From the NCBI RefSeq assembly GCF_000219875.1, contig NC_017167.1:1637572-1701571 (forward strand): a stretch of DNA of 64,000 nt, written 5' to 3'. The translations under genes and the position numbers were made by a program. Below the pieces are notes generated by a model, which was given only the letters and a program-made list of their open reading frames with translations, was not told where the DNA came from and made no database searches. This DNA comes from Alicyclobacillus acidocaldarius subsp. acidocaldarius Tc-4-1. GTDB taxonomy: Bacteria > Bacillota > Bacilli > Alicyclobacillales > Alicyclobacillaceae. This document shows positions 34,816 to 43,272 of this stretch, one piece after another. How positions within the stretch are numbered: position 1 is the first letter of the stretch; each line of letters begins with the position of its first letter.

Positions 34816-35547
34816 TCACTCTTCAAACGTTTCCTGTCCTTCAATAAAGAACTGCACACAGAGAGGATTTTCTTGCATTTTAGACCAGATCAACTCCATG
34901 CTCTTTTGCCGTGTTTCGTTCTTGGTCACCCATACGACATGACGAAAGGACTCGTCCAGATCGGAAAGATTGGTGATATACATCTGGTATTTACGCCATA
35001 ATTGCCTTGACGTTTCCGTCGCATTGTCGAATTCAATCCACCAAAATCCCCTGGATGTGCGAAGCGCAGCATCCGGGCGTATCGATGTAACACGCAAATC
35101 CGCGTCTGTTGCACCAGTTGCGAGTTTCCGTAAGAACCAAAGTTCGTCCGTGGCTTCACGAGTGTTGAACCATCGCACGCCATCGAATCCGTGCTTTCGT
35201 ACATAGCGCATTAGTATGGAATTCAGTCCTAACGCGTGGTTCCACAGCGCATCCATCGTTACGGGTTTCCCTTCAATACCCAGCATCTGATGGACGTATC
35301 GCACCCCCGGTTCTGTAAGCACATACGCATAGGAGGAGCGGTTGCGCGTCCATCCTCCACGAAGGAGCGGCTCGGGATGAAGATTTCGTACTCGATGTAC
35401 GTATTTTCTTAGGAGTCCTTCGTTCCAATCCAGCAAGAATGCGACATCCGAACGCAGGATCACGCCCGCATCAAACACTACACCCAAAAGCTTCTGTTCC
35501 GGTGGAAACTCGCTATTTCGCCACTCCAGAATCAATCCAGATCCCAC
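34816..35547 (-). CDS. Replication-relaxation family protein
   Basis: 243 residues. The N-terminal half reads like a winged helix (FDAGVILRSDVAFLLDWNEG; YAYVLTEPGVRYVHQML). The C-terminal half has the family-typical IRPDAALRTSRGFWWIEFDN, which looks like a nuclease-type PD...E core. Such proteins occur in mobile elements of Gram-positive bacteria and are linked to plasmid replication or mobilisation. It overlaps its small partner gene by 16 bp. No histidine-triad relaxase motif is present. Confidence 0.72.
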   Translation of the reverse strand: MGSGLILEWRNSEFPPEQKLLGVVFDAGVILRSDVAFLLDWNEGLLRKYVHRVRNLHPEPLLRGGWTRNRSSYAYVLTEPGVRYVHQMLGIEGKPVTMDALWNHALGLNSILMRYVRKHGFDGVRWFNTREATDELWFLRKLATGATDADLRVTSIRPDAALRTSRGFWWIEFDNATETSRQLWRKYQMYITNLSDLDESFRHVVWVTKNETRQKSMELIWSKMQENPLCVQFFIEGQETFEE

Positions 35548-35867
35548 CTCTTTAAGAAGTCTGTCACGGGGTTGCTCGGGATCTCAGGTGTCTTGAGCGA
35601 TTGTGGTTGTTCAACTGCCATAGTGAGTCCTTGCGCTTGCAATATGGCGGCAACTTCATTCGCGACGCGTGTCGCCAACTCGTCTATGTGAAGGTGATCC
35701 CACTCAAAAGGCGAGCGATCCAATCCGCGACGCAGTGCCGCCTCGATCGCTCGCGAGCGATGACGGGTCGGGAGACTTTGTATCCACGCAATCAAAGTCG
35801 GATCCCGGATATAGATGTGAAGCGTGTAAGGCTTCACATGCCAAATCTGTGGTTCTTCAGGCATCAT
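35532..35867 (-). CDS. Small DNA-binding-type partner of the replication-relaxation protein
   Basis: 111 residues from ATG 35867 (GAGGAAGG upstream). The region YIRDPTLIAWIQSLPTRHRS followed by RAIEAALRRGL resembles a ribbon-helix-helix domain. A helical region and a Pro-rich tail come next. It is upstream of and overlaps the relaxation gene, as accessory relaxosome proteins do. Family assignment is tentative. Confidence 0.55.
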   Translation of the reverse strand: MMPEEPQIWHVKPYTLHIYIRDPTLIAWIQSLPTRHRSRAIEAALRRGLDRSPFEWDHLHIDELATRVANEVAAILQAQGLTMAVEQPQSLKTPEIPSNPVTDFLKRWDLD

Positions 35868-35893
35868 CGTTCCTTCCTCGCTTAGTGAAGAGA

Positions 35894-35906
35894 TGTAAGG
35901 CAAAAA
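35894..35906 (-). promoter_or_regulatory. Recurring element box (TTTTTGCCTTACA)
   Basis: Copy of the box about 33 nt before the ATG at 35867, with the same TTTTTGCCTT core as at 22126-22138. No hairpin with SD is formed here. Confidence 0.55.
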
Positions 35907-35911
35907 GGGCT

Positions 35912-36412
35912 TTACGTGCACCTGATCCTGTGCAAACATTTTTCTCGTACCCGACGAAGAACCGGTGAATCTGAAATCAGATCGACAATAAGAAATACCC
36001 CCCAAATGAAAACGTTACACATGAAGAGGTATTCGAAACAAAAAAGCACTTGATTGATGGGACATGAAGAAGACAATAAAGCCAAAGGTAATCCTGATGC
36101 TTGTATCATTAAAAAACCGATGAACATATTTGCCGAGTTGAACCATCTTTTTTTGGCGTCGCCAATCCACAAAACCGCACCCAATATCGCCCAGGCCAGG
36201 TTTTCTAGCCATGTGAGTTTGAAAATCCACGCCGATATTTCTATATCCTGTTTCACAATCCATGACCAATGATACGCAAGGCGGAAGAGGGTTTCGTCGA
36301 TGAGAAATACGCACGTCGAAGCAACCATTAAAAAACAACTGTTGATAATTACGCCAAGCAACGGATCAGAACACGCAACACTTTTGATTGAATTCCACTT
36401 ATTTCTTTTCAT
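35912..36412 (-). CDS. Polytopic membrane protein of unknown function
   Basis: 166 residues from MKRNKWNSIKS, with AGGAGG about 8 nt upstream. Four hydrophobic segments are visible (LLGVIINSCFLMVASTCVFLI; WLENLAWAILGAVLWI; FIGFLMIQASGLPLALL; LFMCNVFIWGVFLIVDLI). No motif recognised. It precedes the mobilisation gene pair and diverges from the plus-strand gene at 36483. AT content is higher than in the neighbouring genes. Confidence 0.6.
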   Translation of the reverse strand: MKRNKWNSIKSVACSDPLLGVIINSCFLMVASTCVFLIDETLFRLAYHWSWIVKQDIEISAWIFKLTWLENLAWAILGAVLWIGDAKKRWFNSANMFIGFLMIQASGLPLALLSSSCPINQVLFCFEYLFMCNVFIWGVFLIVDLISDSPVLRRVREKCLHRIRCT

Positions 36413-36482
36413 ACTTTCTGCCTCCTGTGCTTTTGCCCTAGCAACCATTCTTAATTGGTTTCTTCATCTCAGAAAACAAGGA

Positions 36483-36833
36483 ATGCCTTTTTCGTCTATA
36501 TTCAACATATTCAGTTATCGAATGCTTTACGTTCGCTTTTTCGTTCGCTATCGACGAACTAAAACATCGCGGATTCGCATGCTCCTGATGGATTCTGAAG
36601 CCACCCTAGAAACTTTCAGATCTGTTTCCTTTGCCTCGATTGTATTTGGATTAATTGGAACTTTCTTTCTAAATACAATTCCTTCGTCAGATAACACGAT
36701 CCCTGTTGTGGAAGGAATGATATTCGGTTTTGTCACTTCCTTCGCAAGCACCTTTACATATCCAATCATTGTTAAACAACACGTCCTCAAACGAATTCTC
36801 GAACTTCGTAGTAAACGGTCGCTAAGCACATGA
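36483..36833 (+). CDS. Small membrane protein of unknown function (plus strand)
   Basis: 116 residues if started at MPFSSIFNIFSYRMLYVR. The same frame extends upstream to 36300, but that part overlaps the divergent gene. Two hydrophobic segments are seen (SFASIVFGLIGTFFLN and GMIFGFVTSFASTFTYPI), with a basic C-terminal tail (LKRILELRSKRS). The start is uncertain because AAGGA is very close to the ATG. It ends before a shared terminator. Confidence 0.45.
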   Translation: MPFSSIFNIFSYRMLYVRFFVRYRRTKTSRIRMLLMDSEATLETFRSVSFASIVFGLIGTFFLNTIPSSDNTIPVVEGMIFGFVTSFASTFTYPIIVKQHVLKRILELRSKRSLST

Positions 36834-36863
36834 GCTCTTTGTGTTATGACGATTTGTACGGCA

Positions 36864-36891
36864 AAACGCCGCACCTTCCGGTACGGCGTTT
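36864..36891. terminator. Bidirectional terminator between convergent genes
   Basis: AAACGCCG...CGGCGTTT stem with a short loop, AAAA on the left and TT on the right, placed between the plus-strand membrane gene and the coupling-protein gene. Confidence 0.7.
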
Positions 36892-39324
36892 CACCCGTAA
36901 AGTTCTTCTGCGCTAAGACCTCGTGACACGCGACGTTTCGATTTGGAGATTTTCGCCTCGTCGTCAGGCCAGTATCCGTGTTCCAAATAGAAGTTCAACC
37001 GCTCTTCCGCTTCATGGGCGGGACGCCCAAATTCCTTCTGCAACTCATACCCGAACGCACGAAGTTCTTCATATCGTTTGCGAAGCGCGGGCTTGTCGAA
37101 GAAATTCACGACTTTGGCATTGGGCGCAAAGCCTTCATACACATCCGGCGGCGGCGCTTGTGTTTCGCAGGAGTGCGCCTTGCCACCGACAATCGTGTAC
37201 ACCGCAGCCACGTTGTCCGGGAGCGCGCGCAGGTACTCCGGCGTGAAATGTCCTTGCGTCAAGTCCGCCATGATCCGCGCGCTGTCCGCACCCACGCGGA
37301 GCGAGAAGAAGTTCCCCAGCACGTCCTTGATCGCCTTTTTTGAGTTCCCCGCTGAATTGCTCCACCGACTGCGTGATCATACCGAGTGACAGCCCAAACT
37401 TGCGCGTCTCGGCGATGATCTTGGCCATGATGTCGGTCTGCACGCGGTGACACTCATCGACCAGCAGGAAATGCGTGAGTGACGTGCTTTCTGGGCGTGT
37501 CAGCGCGATCTGGTAGTATTGCTCGATGAGCCCGCCCATGATGAGGCTCATGAGTTCTCCACTCAGCGCCTTCACGTCAATGAGCAAAATATGTCCTTCA
37601 TCCATCCACTGGCGGATCGGCAGCGCATACTCCGGTTGGCCGAAATAAAGCGCCGTGCTGCTTGTCACGAACGGACGCAGACGGCGTTCCACCGGCGCGT
37701 AGTAGTCCGGGTTTTTGGCTTGCGCTGGAAAGGTTTGCTCCCAATACGTGCGAAGCAATGGAGACCGCAAGCGGTGCACGACTTGCATGCGCCAATTTTC
37801 GTCCTTGAGCATTGGGATCATACCGGCGAGAACGTGCTGCACCGCGTCGTCTTCCTTGAAGGCCTGCACACACATGTCAATGATCTCATCAATGCGCGCG
37901 CCACCGCCGTATGCTTTGCTCAATGTCGCCACAATGGCCTCCGTCGTCAGGACTTGCAACAGATTCAGCGCCACAGGATAGTCGCGATTGGAAAACGAGA
38001 TATAATGGACTTTCTTCCAAAGCGGGCTGTCCTTCGGCAGCGCCGCCTGGAGACGCGACAAAAAGATGAGCGTCGTTTCTGCTGCTGGGTCGATCAGTGT
38101 GATCCCCGGTTTCGGTTCTTCGGGTGTTTGCTGAACCCAATTGTCCAAGATGGACTGGAGCAAAAACATTAACGTTGTGGATTTCCCTGCACCTGTCATC
38201 CCCGTCATCAAGAAATGACGAGTGAACTGCTCATACGGAATGCGCACAAGCCGCGACGCCTGCGTGGGATGGCGAAGATAACCTATCGCCACGCCTTCTG
38301 CGAACTCGTCGTCGCGAAGTGTCTTGGCATGTTCACGGATGACGGGCATCTGCGGCCAATCATCGGGAGAGGGCACATGCACGAGTTGCGCCAATTCTTC
38401 CGCTGACATGACAAACGGCTTCAGGGATTTCGAGGCTACGAGTTGATTTTCCGCCGCCAGATCCCGCAAGGCGCCGAGCATCCCTTGAAAGAACGGCTGC
38501 GCCCGATGCTTCTCGTCGCCCTCAAAGCGCATGGTGACGTGAAACAGGTCGCTTAACTCTTCGTACCGTTGCACGATCCCGCCAATCTGCCGCTTTTGGT
38601 GTGGAAGCACTCGCGGCTTTTGGGGTTTGGAAGTTGCCCCTTTGTTGGCGGATTTGCCCGTGAACGCCGCACCGAGTTCCGCCGCTGTATCCGCTGCGAT
38701 CTTGGCCCACGGATTGCCACCGGATTGACGTAGTTCGGGATCAAGACGTTGATGTTCCCGTTTCACCCATCGTAACGCCTCGCGCTCCTCCATGGGGCTG
38801 AAGGCGATTTCGACTGCCATGTTCTTGCCCATGGCCCGCAGGAGCGTCACCAGTGGATCCTGCTTCCCATCTCGCGCAAACGGCAAGAGTGCATATCGAG
38901 CGGTGACCTCCATCCGCACCTTCGGGTTGAGGCGAATGGTCGGTTTTCGTTCTGCTGGAACCTCATGCAATTCCAACGTAGGTGAAAGTGTACCCTTCAC
39001 GCCTTGTTCACGATCTTCTGGCACGATGAACCAGAACCATACTTCGCCGTTCACATCCTTCTCGATCCGCAATCGAAACCAAATCGGCCCTTTTTGTCTG
39101 CGTTCCGCCTTCGTGCGGCGGAAGTGCGACAACCGCGCGAGCCACGCGCTTGCCTCACGCAGGTTGTACACATGATGGCTACGGGGAATCAGCGCTTTGG
39201 GCTGTCCTTCGTAGCGTTTGCGCTCCGCACGCACCTTGTCCTTGTCCCGCCAAACACCATAACCCGCGGCAGCCCCAAGCCCCAATGCCGTTACACCCAC
39301 GAGGGTGTGTTCTACATTCAGCAT
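36891..39324 (-). CDS. VirD4/HerA-like conjugative coupling ATPase, frameshifted at a T6 run
   Basis: Predicted DNA-pumping ATPase that feeds DNA to the secretion channel. It has an N-terminal hydrophobic segment (LVGVTALGLGAAAGYGVW), Walker A MTGMTGAGKSTTLMFLL near residue 376 and Walker B HFLLVDECHRVQ near 620. The frame breaks after QSVEQFSGELKK. Removing one base from the 6-base run at 37336-37341 restores ELKKAIKDVLGNFFSLRVGA and a further ~140 residues. The intact length would be about 810. GGAGG precedes the ATG. Confidence 0.78.
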
Positions 39325-39938
39325 CGCCCTTCACCTCCACGCCAACGCGGAAACCACATGCCCGTTTCCGCTTGATACGCGCGGTACGTCGGAAACACAC
39401 GCGCTAAGACCTGTTCCTCGGCTCGCGCCCGCAAAATCTCCATGCCCACAAATAGTAACCAAAGACCCCACAATACCAGTCGGTTCGCACCTACACAACT
39501 TCCGAACATGCCGAGGCCGTACGCGATGTACAACGGATGACGCACGTAGCGATAAGGTCCGTGTCTCACCACGTCATGCGCTTCGGCCAATTGCGAGAAA
39601 CAGATTCGAAGCGTGATGAGCGCCCACACCTCAAGCCCTAGCGCCACAAGCTGGATGACATAGGAGAGCTCAAAGCGCCACCAAGGCTCTTGGATCGGGC
39701 CGCGAACGCTCCATGCCACCACCACAGGAAAACACGCGACTCCAACGGACGCTGCCCACGCCCATCCACTGCGATGGACCTCTAGTGGTCGCTTGGTTAC
39801 ATTCCTGAGGAGCATCCACGCTTCGACCGCCAACAATAGCGCGAACGGCAAAAAGATTGGTACATGCCCCAAGCGCCATGCGTTCCACAAAAGCACGCTG
39901 GCCGCTAGTCCCTGCACGACACCTCGAAGCCACATCAT
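39318..39938 (-). CDS. Isoprenylcysteine methyltransferase/PEMT-like membrane methyltransferase
   Basis: 206 residues, polytopic, with the family signature HGPYRYVRHPLYIAYG near residue 130 and a C-terminal RAEEQVLARVFPTYRAY, which fits the SAM-binding region of ICMT/PEMT-type enzymes. AGGTGGGAG precedes the ATG. It lies between a TadE-like gene and the coupling ATPase, overlapping both by a few bases. The substrate is unknown; a lipid or a pilus protein are both conceivable. Confidence 0.75.
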   Translation of the reverse strand: MMWLRGVVQGLAASVLLWNAWRLGHVPIFLPFALLLAVEAWMLLRNVTKRPLEVHRSGWAWAASVGVACFPVVVAWSVRGPIQEPWWRFELSYVIQLVALGLEVWALITLRICFSQLAEAHDVVRHGPYRYVRHPLYIAYGLGMFGSCVGANRLVLWGLWLLFVGMEILRARAEEQVLARVFPTYRAYQAETGMWFPRWRGGEGRC

Positions 39939-40393
39939 ACACTCCCACCTGTGACCGTCACACGCATGGGCACTTGCCAATTCACCGACTCGTTTCCGCC
40001 CATGATCGCTTGGAATGCTTGAGACAGCCACGAAAGTTCCAAGGTTCCGGTTGCCTCCACCGTGACTTCGCCGCTTTGGACCGTTACTTGCGCTTGCAGA
40101 CCCTGAAAGAGATTCGACAGATGTTCCGCCTGTGCGCTCGATTGGAATTGTTGTTCTGCGGTTTCCACCGGATCTCCCGTCTCTTGCAAACCAGACGAAA
40201 AGTACCCTTGAGCTTCAGACGAATTGGTGAAATCCTGTTCAATTTGAGATTGTCCGGACCATGCGGCCGCTTCGGCTGCCCTGCGGAGCTCGAAATAGCC
40301 CACACCCGTCGCCGCCAGCGTCATGCTGAAGATCAAAAGCAGTAATCCGATCGTGGCGTACACCAGACCCTTGAACACTTCGCCAAAGGCCAT
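39935..40393 (-). CDS. TadE-like minor pseudopilin 1
   Basis: 152 residues from MAFGEVFKGL. An N-terminal hydrophobic helix (YATIGLLLLIFSMTLAATGVGYFELRRA, shown by its ends) is followed by a soluble domain rich in Gln, Ser and Thr, the layout of TadE/TadF pseudopilins. The upstream frame adds a basic extension without an SD. It is paired with a second TadE-like gene 1 bp upstream. Confidence 0.68.
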   Translation of the reverse strand: MAFGEVFKGLVYATIGLLLLIFSMTLAATGVGYFELRRAAEAAAWSGQSQIEQDFTNSSEAQGYFSSGLQETGDPVETAEQQFQSSAQAEHLSNLFQGLQAQVTVQSGEVTVEATGTLELSWLSQAFQAIMGGNESVNWQVPMRVTVTGGSV

Positions 40394-40394
40394 G

Positions 40395-40847
40395 TCACAC
40401 GCCCTCCGATCCAAAGTAGCTTTCATTCACGTCCGTGGCGGTCGCGGACATGGGCAAAACCGCAGGAAAACTGTTCGGCATCCCCAGGGCCGCAAACAAA
40501 TCTGTGAAGAGATAGGGCGCATCGTATTGTACCGTGACTTGGACTTCAGGTGACGCTACGTCCGCAGTCACCTGCACCATCGACGTATTCCAAAGCGTTT
40601 GCCCATGATACGTCAGCGGAAGATTGGCCGCCTGCAACGTGCTTTGGACCGCCTGTTCCGCCGAATTTGGATCTCCCGTGATGGAGGCGGCGCGAGCGCC
40701 GTTCTCCGCAGCGATACCGATCACATTACGAATATGAAAAAAAGTGACAAAGGTCAGCATCAATCCCACGATCACGAGACCAATTCCTGTATTCACAAGC
40801 CCGGCGAAGAGCGCGCTGATTCCCGTTCCACCTCGCCGCCATCTCAT
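40395..40847 (-). CDS. TadE-like minor pseudopilin 2
   Basis: 150 residues from MRWRRGGTGISALFAG (AGGTGGAG 4 nt upstream). A short basic leader precedes a membrane helix (LVNTGIGLVIVGLMLTFVTF). The soluble region has AAENGARAASITGDPNSAEQ, which resembles the conserved N-terminal part of TadE-like proteins (A-xx-GAR-AA). It follows the pilin gene across a terminator. Confidence 0.7.
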   Translation of the reverse strand: MRWRRGGTGISALFAGLVNTGIGLVIVGLMLTFVTFFHIRNVIGIAAENGARAASITGDPNSAEQAVQSTLQAANLPLTYHGQTLWNTSMVQVTADVASPEVQVTVQYDAPYLFTDLFAALGMPNSFPAVLPMSATATDVNESYFGSEGV

Positions 40848-40868
40848 GTTCTCCACCTCTACAAAAAA

Positions 40869-40890
40869 CGGGCGAGCCGAAGCCCGCCCG
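40869..40890 (-). terminator. Terminator between the pilin-like and TadE-like genes
   Basis: Stem CGGGCGGGC/GCTCGCCCG with loop TTCG followed by TTTTTTG in mRNA sense, 16 nt before the SD of the downstream TadE-like gene. It would let the pilin be made in excess over the pseudopilins. Confidence 0.8.
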
Positions 40891-40902
40891 CGCATGTGTG
40901 AA

Positions 40903-41202
40903 TTAGGATCCCGACGACCCCGACGTGGCGCTGAAATTCGGGAGCGTGACGTTCCCGACGCCCGAGTAACTGGACGTATAGCCGCCCGACGAGGCCGTGC
41001 CGGAAGACTGCGTGATCGAATTCATCGCGTTCTCACCGGAGGTTTTTGCGACGTTAATAAAGTGGAACACAAGCACCACGATGGCCGCGATAAACGCGAT
41101 CCCCAACAGAATCCCGAAAATCATGAACATCGACTTGCTCAGTGTGGTGTTTTCCGGTGCCGCTTTGCGGAGCCGAAGCCACCGCGCATACACCTTCGAC
41201 AT
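40903..41202 (-). CDS. Small pilin-like membrane protein 1
   Basis: 99 residues: a basic leader (MSKVYARWLRLRKAAPENTT), a hydrophobic helix (MFMIFGILLGIAFIAAIVVLVF) and a Gly/Ser/Thr-rich tail. GGGAGG precedes the ATG. Size and layout fit a Flp-type pilin or minor pilin, but no clear G/E cleavage signature is seen. It sits between the other pilin-like gene and the TadE-like genes, followed by a strong terminator. Confidence 0.6.
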   Translation of the reverse strand: MSKVYARWLRLRKAAPENTTLSKSMFMIFGILLGIAFIAAIVVLVFHFINVAKTSGENAMNSITQSSGTASSGGYTSSYSGVGNVTLPNFSATSGSSGS

Positions 41203-41256
41203 GTTGATCGTCCTCCCTTATGTACACAAGCGAAATCGACTATGTAACGGAGAACT

Positions 41257-41454
41257 TCAAGACCCAAACATGGCGGTGAACGCCTGAATGGCTTCGGGGA
41301 TGATGTTGTTGTGCAGAGCCAACACAAGCAACGTGGCCCCGCTGGCCGACACACCGATGCCCGCAATCGCCCAGATGGCGTTCACCATCAAAGCCGTGGT
41401 GCCCGTCCCGGCACGACGCCAGCGAAGACAACCGACACGCGTCCAGCGCCTCAT
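41257..41454 (-). CDS. Small pilin-like membrane protein 2
   Basis: 65 residues from MRRWTRVGCLRWRRAGTGTT, with GGAGGTGAGGGCG upstream. The basic leader is followed by a long hydrophobic helix (LMVNAIWAIAGIGVSASGAT and beyond) and a short tail. Flp pilins have this size. It is preceded by a copy of the recurring box and by the T2SF-like gene. The cleavage site cannot be assigned with confidence. Confidence 0.58.
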   Translation of the reverse strand: MRRWTRVGCLRWRRAGTGTTALMVNAIWAIAGIGVSASGATLLVLALHNNIIPEAIQAFTAMFGS

Positions 41455-41496
41455 CGCCCTCACCTCCTTTCATGTGTTCCTCATTAATCGATGAAG

Positions 41497-41508
41497 TGGC
41501 ATGCAAAA
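41497..41508 (-). promoter_or_regulatory. Recurring element box (TTTTGCATGCCA)
   Basis: Lies 1 nt after the TGA of the T2SF-like gene and about 49 nt before the pilin-like gene 2 start. There is no terminator stem here, so the box is not simply part of a terminator. Confidence 0.6.
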
Positions 41509-41509
41509 C

Positions 41510-42355
41510 TCAGAATCCAATGTGATTCATCAATTGCAACATGTACGAGAACACGGCAAAAAACATGTACCCAAACACTGGGATACCGAGCCCCAGCGTG
41601 GTAATCAAACCAATCTTGCTGATCGCTGCATTGTGTAGCCGCTCAGCTTCGGCATCTCGAATGCGTTCCTCAATGTCAAGCGATGTAAGCATCATATCGA
41701 CAAGCGGCGTATGATAGCGCGTGGCTTGAGAGAGGAGTTGGGCAAACTGTGTCGCTTCGGGCAATTTCAGTCGTTCTGCCATGGAAGTGAACGCCTCCAC
41801 CACGGTCTGCACACGCAATGAAACATTCTCCATTCCCTCCGCAGCACCAATCGCGATACATACGTCACGAAGATAGGGTTTCAGTGGATATCCTGTCACG
41901 GACTCCGCAGCCACGATGCTCCGTTCAATGGGAGCGCCCGCCTCCGTCAGCAACGCAATGAGCAATCGGGCTTGGCGTAATTGCTGTTTGAGCAGCAACC
42001 GCGAACGTTTGTACAGGCGACTGAGATAGAAATACGGCAGAAAGAAAGCCATGAATGCGATTGGAAAGGCCCACCACAGTCCGATCAACACCAGCACCGT
42101 AGTAGCCAGTACAGGCATGGCGAAGGAGATCCGATAGGCGAGATCGGCCCATTCCGGGTGTCCGATTTCCCGCGCGAACCAAACCATCTGACGATGCAAC
42201 GTATCAAAAAAACTTTGCTTTGGTTTCGACGGACGAGCAAACACGCCGCGCACAGATTGTCGAAACAACCGCTCTTGCGCCTGGTTTGCCCAATACGTGC
42301 CGAATACAGCCACCAATACTGCTAGCATCATCAGCCCGCCAATCGCAACGGACAT
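41510..42355 (-). CDS. TadC-like (T2SF) pilus membrane protein
   Basis: 281 residues from MSVAIGGLMMLAVLVAVFGT (GGAGGGG 6 nt upstream). Helices lie near the N-terminus, around residue 90-130 (AMPVLATTVLVLIGLWWAFP) and at the C-terminus (LGIPVFGYMFFAVFSYML). The cytoplasmic T2SF-type helical domain sits between them. It forms a pair with the TadB-like gene at 23.7 kb, so the two platform proteins of a Tad machine are split across 18 kb. Confidence 0.78.
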   Translation of the reverse strand: MSVAIGGLMMLAVLVAVFGTYWANQAQERLFRQSVRGVFARPSKPKQSFFDTLHRQMVWFAREIGHPEWADLAYRISFAMPVLATTVLVLIGLWWAFPIAFMAFFLPYFYLSRLYKRSRLLLKQQLRQARLLIALLTEAGAPIERSIVAAESVTGYPLKPYLRDVCIAIGAAEGMENVSLRVQTVVEAFTSMAERLKLPEATQFAQLLSQATRYHTPLVDMMLTSLDIEERIRDAEAERLHNAAISKIGLITTLGLGIPVFGYMFFAVFSYMLQLMNHIGF

Positions 42356-42357
42356 GT

Positions 42358-43272
42358 TCACCCCTCCACCCTCATTGGTGAACGGCAGGCAATCTCTCGA
42401 ATCAGGTTCCAATCTTGTGCAAGCAGCCATTCCGCCAGATAAGGATCAAATTCAACGCCTTTTTTGGCGTCGATCTCCCGCCTGACCTTTTCCAAAGGCC
42501 ACCCTTCCTTATACGGTCTTGCTTCCAACAGCGCATCCAATACGTCCACCAGCTTCACCACGCGTGCAACAAGCGGAATGCTTTCGCCCGATACGCCCAC
42601 AGGATAGCCCGTTCCGTCCCAGTTTTCGTGGTGATGCAACGCCACATCCTTGGCCCACTGCCAGCCTTTTTCGTCATAGAGCCAGGCGCATTCTTGCTGC
42701 ACATAGGCTTCGATCTGCGTCAGCACGTCGCGGCCCTTTTGCGTGTGGGTTTGCACGAGTCTGTATTCTTCGGGTGTCAATCGAGCGGGCTTATATAGGA
42801 TTTCTCGAGGAATCGCTGATTTCCCGACATCATGGACGTAAGCCGCCAGGGTGATGCGCGCAACATCGGCTTGCGACCACTGAAGCGCATCTTTCGCGAT
42901 CCAGATGGTATACCGCTCGACACGCGCAAGGTGATTCAGGAGCTCAGGGTCACCGTACTCCGCCGCAAACGCAAGTCCGCGAAAAAGCGCGGACTGATAG
43001 GCGAATTTCACTTCAAGACTATGTTCATCAAAGACGGGCGCCAAGTAGACACTAGTTCGCCCTTCGATATGTATCGCAAAGGCATGCAACAGGGTAGGTT
43101 CCCCGTTCCGACACCGCATCCAAAGCGTATGTAATCCTGGTTTGGCCAAATCGGTGTGCAAGAAATCGCTCGGCAATCCGCGAATTTCGTCCGGCTTAAA
43201 TCCCAGGATAGATTCGAGATCGCCGCGCACGGCGCCGATCGTCCCTTGATCTCCGATCTCAAGTTCCACCAT
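42358..43272 (-). CDS. HD-GYP cyclic-di-GMP phosphodiesterase domain protein
   Basis: 304 residues from MVELEIGDQGTIGAV, with GGGGGG 9 nt upstream. After an N-terminal PAS-like region it carries HDVGKSAIPREILYKP near residue 160 and HHHENWDGTGYPVG, the HD-GYP signature. Its start overlaps the end of the GGDEF frame by 14 bp in the +1 register. Removing one base of the 6-base run at 43282-43287 would fuse both into a single GGDEF-HD-GYP protein, so the two may be one gene. Confidence 0.82.
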   Translation of the reverse strand: MVELEIGDQGTIGAVRGDLESILGFKPDEIRGLPSDFLHTDLAKPGLHTLWMRCRNGEPTLLHAFAIHIEGRTSVYLAPVFDEHSLEVKFAYQSALFRGLAFAAEYGDPELLNHLARVERYTIWIAKDALQWSQADVARITLAAYVHDVGKSAIPREILYKPARLTPEEYRLVQTHTQKGRDVLTQIEAYVQQECAWLYDEKGWQWAKDVALHHHENWDGTGYPVGVSGESIPLVARVVKLVDVLDALLEARPYKEGWPLEKVRREIDAKKGVEFDPYLAEWLLAQDWNLIREIACRSPMRVEG

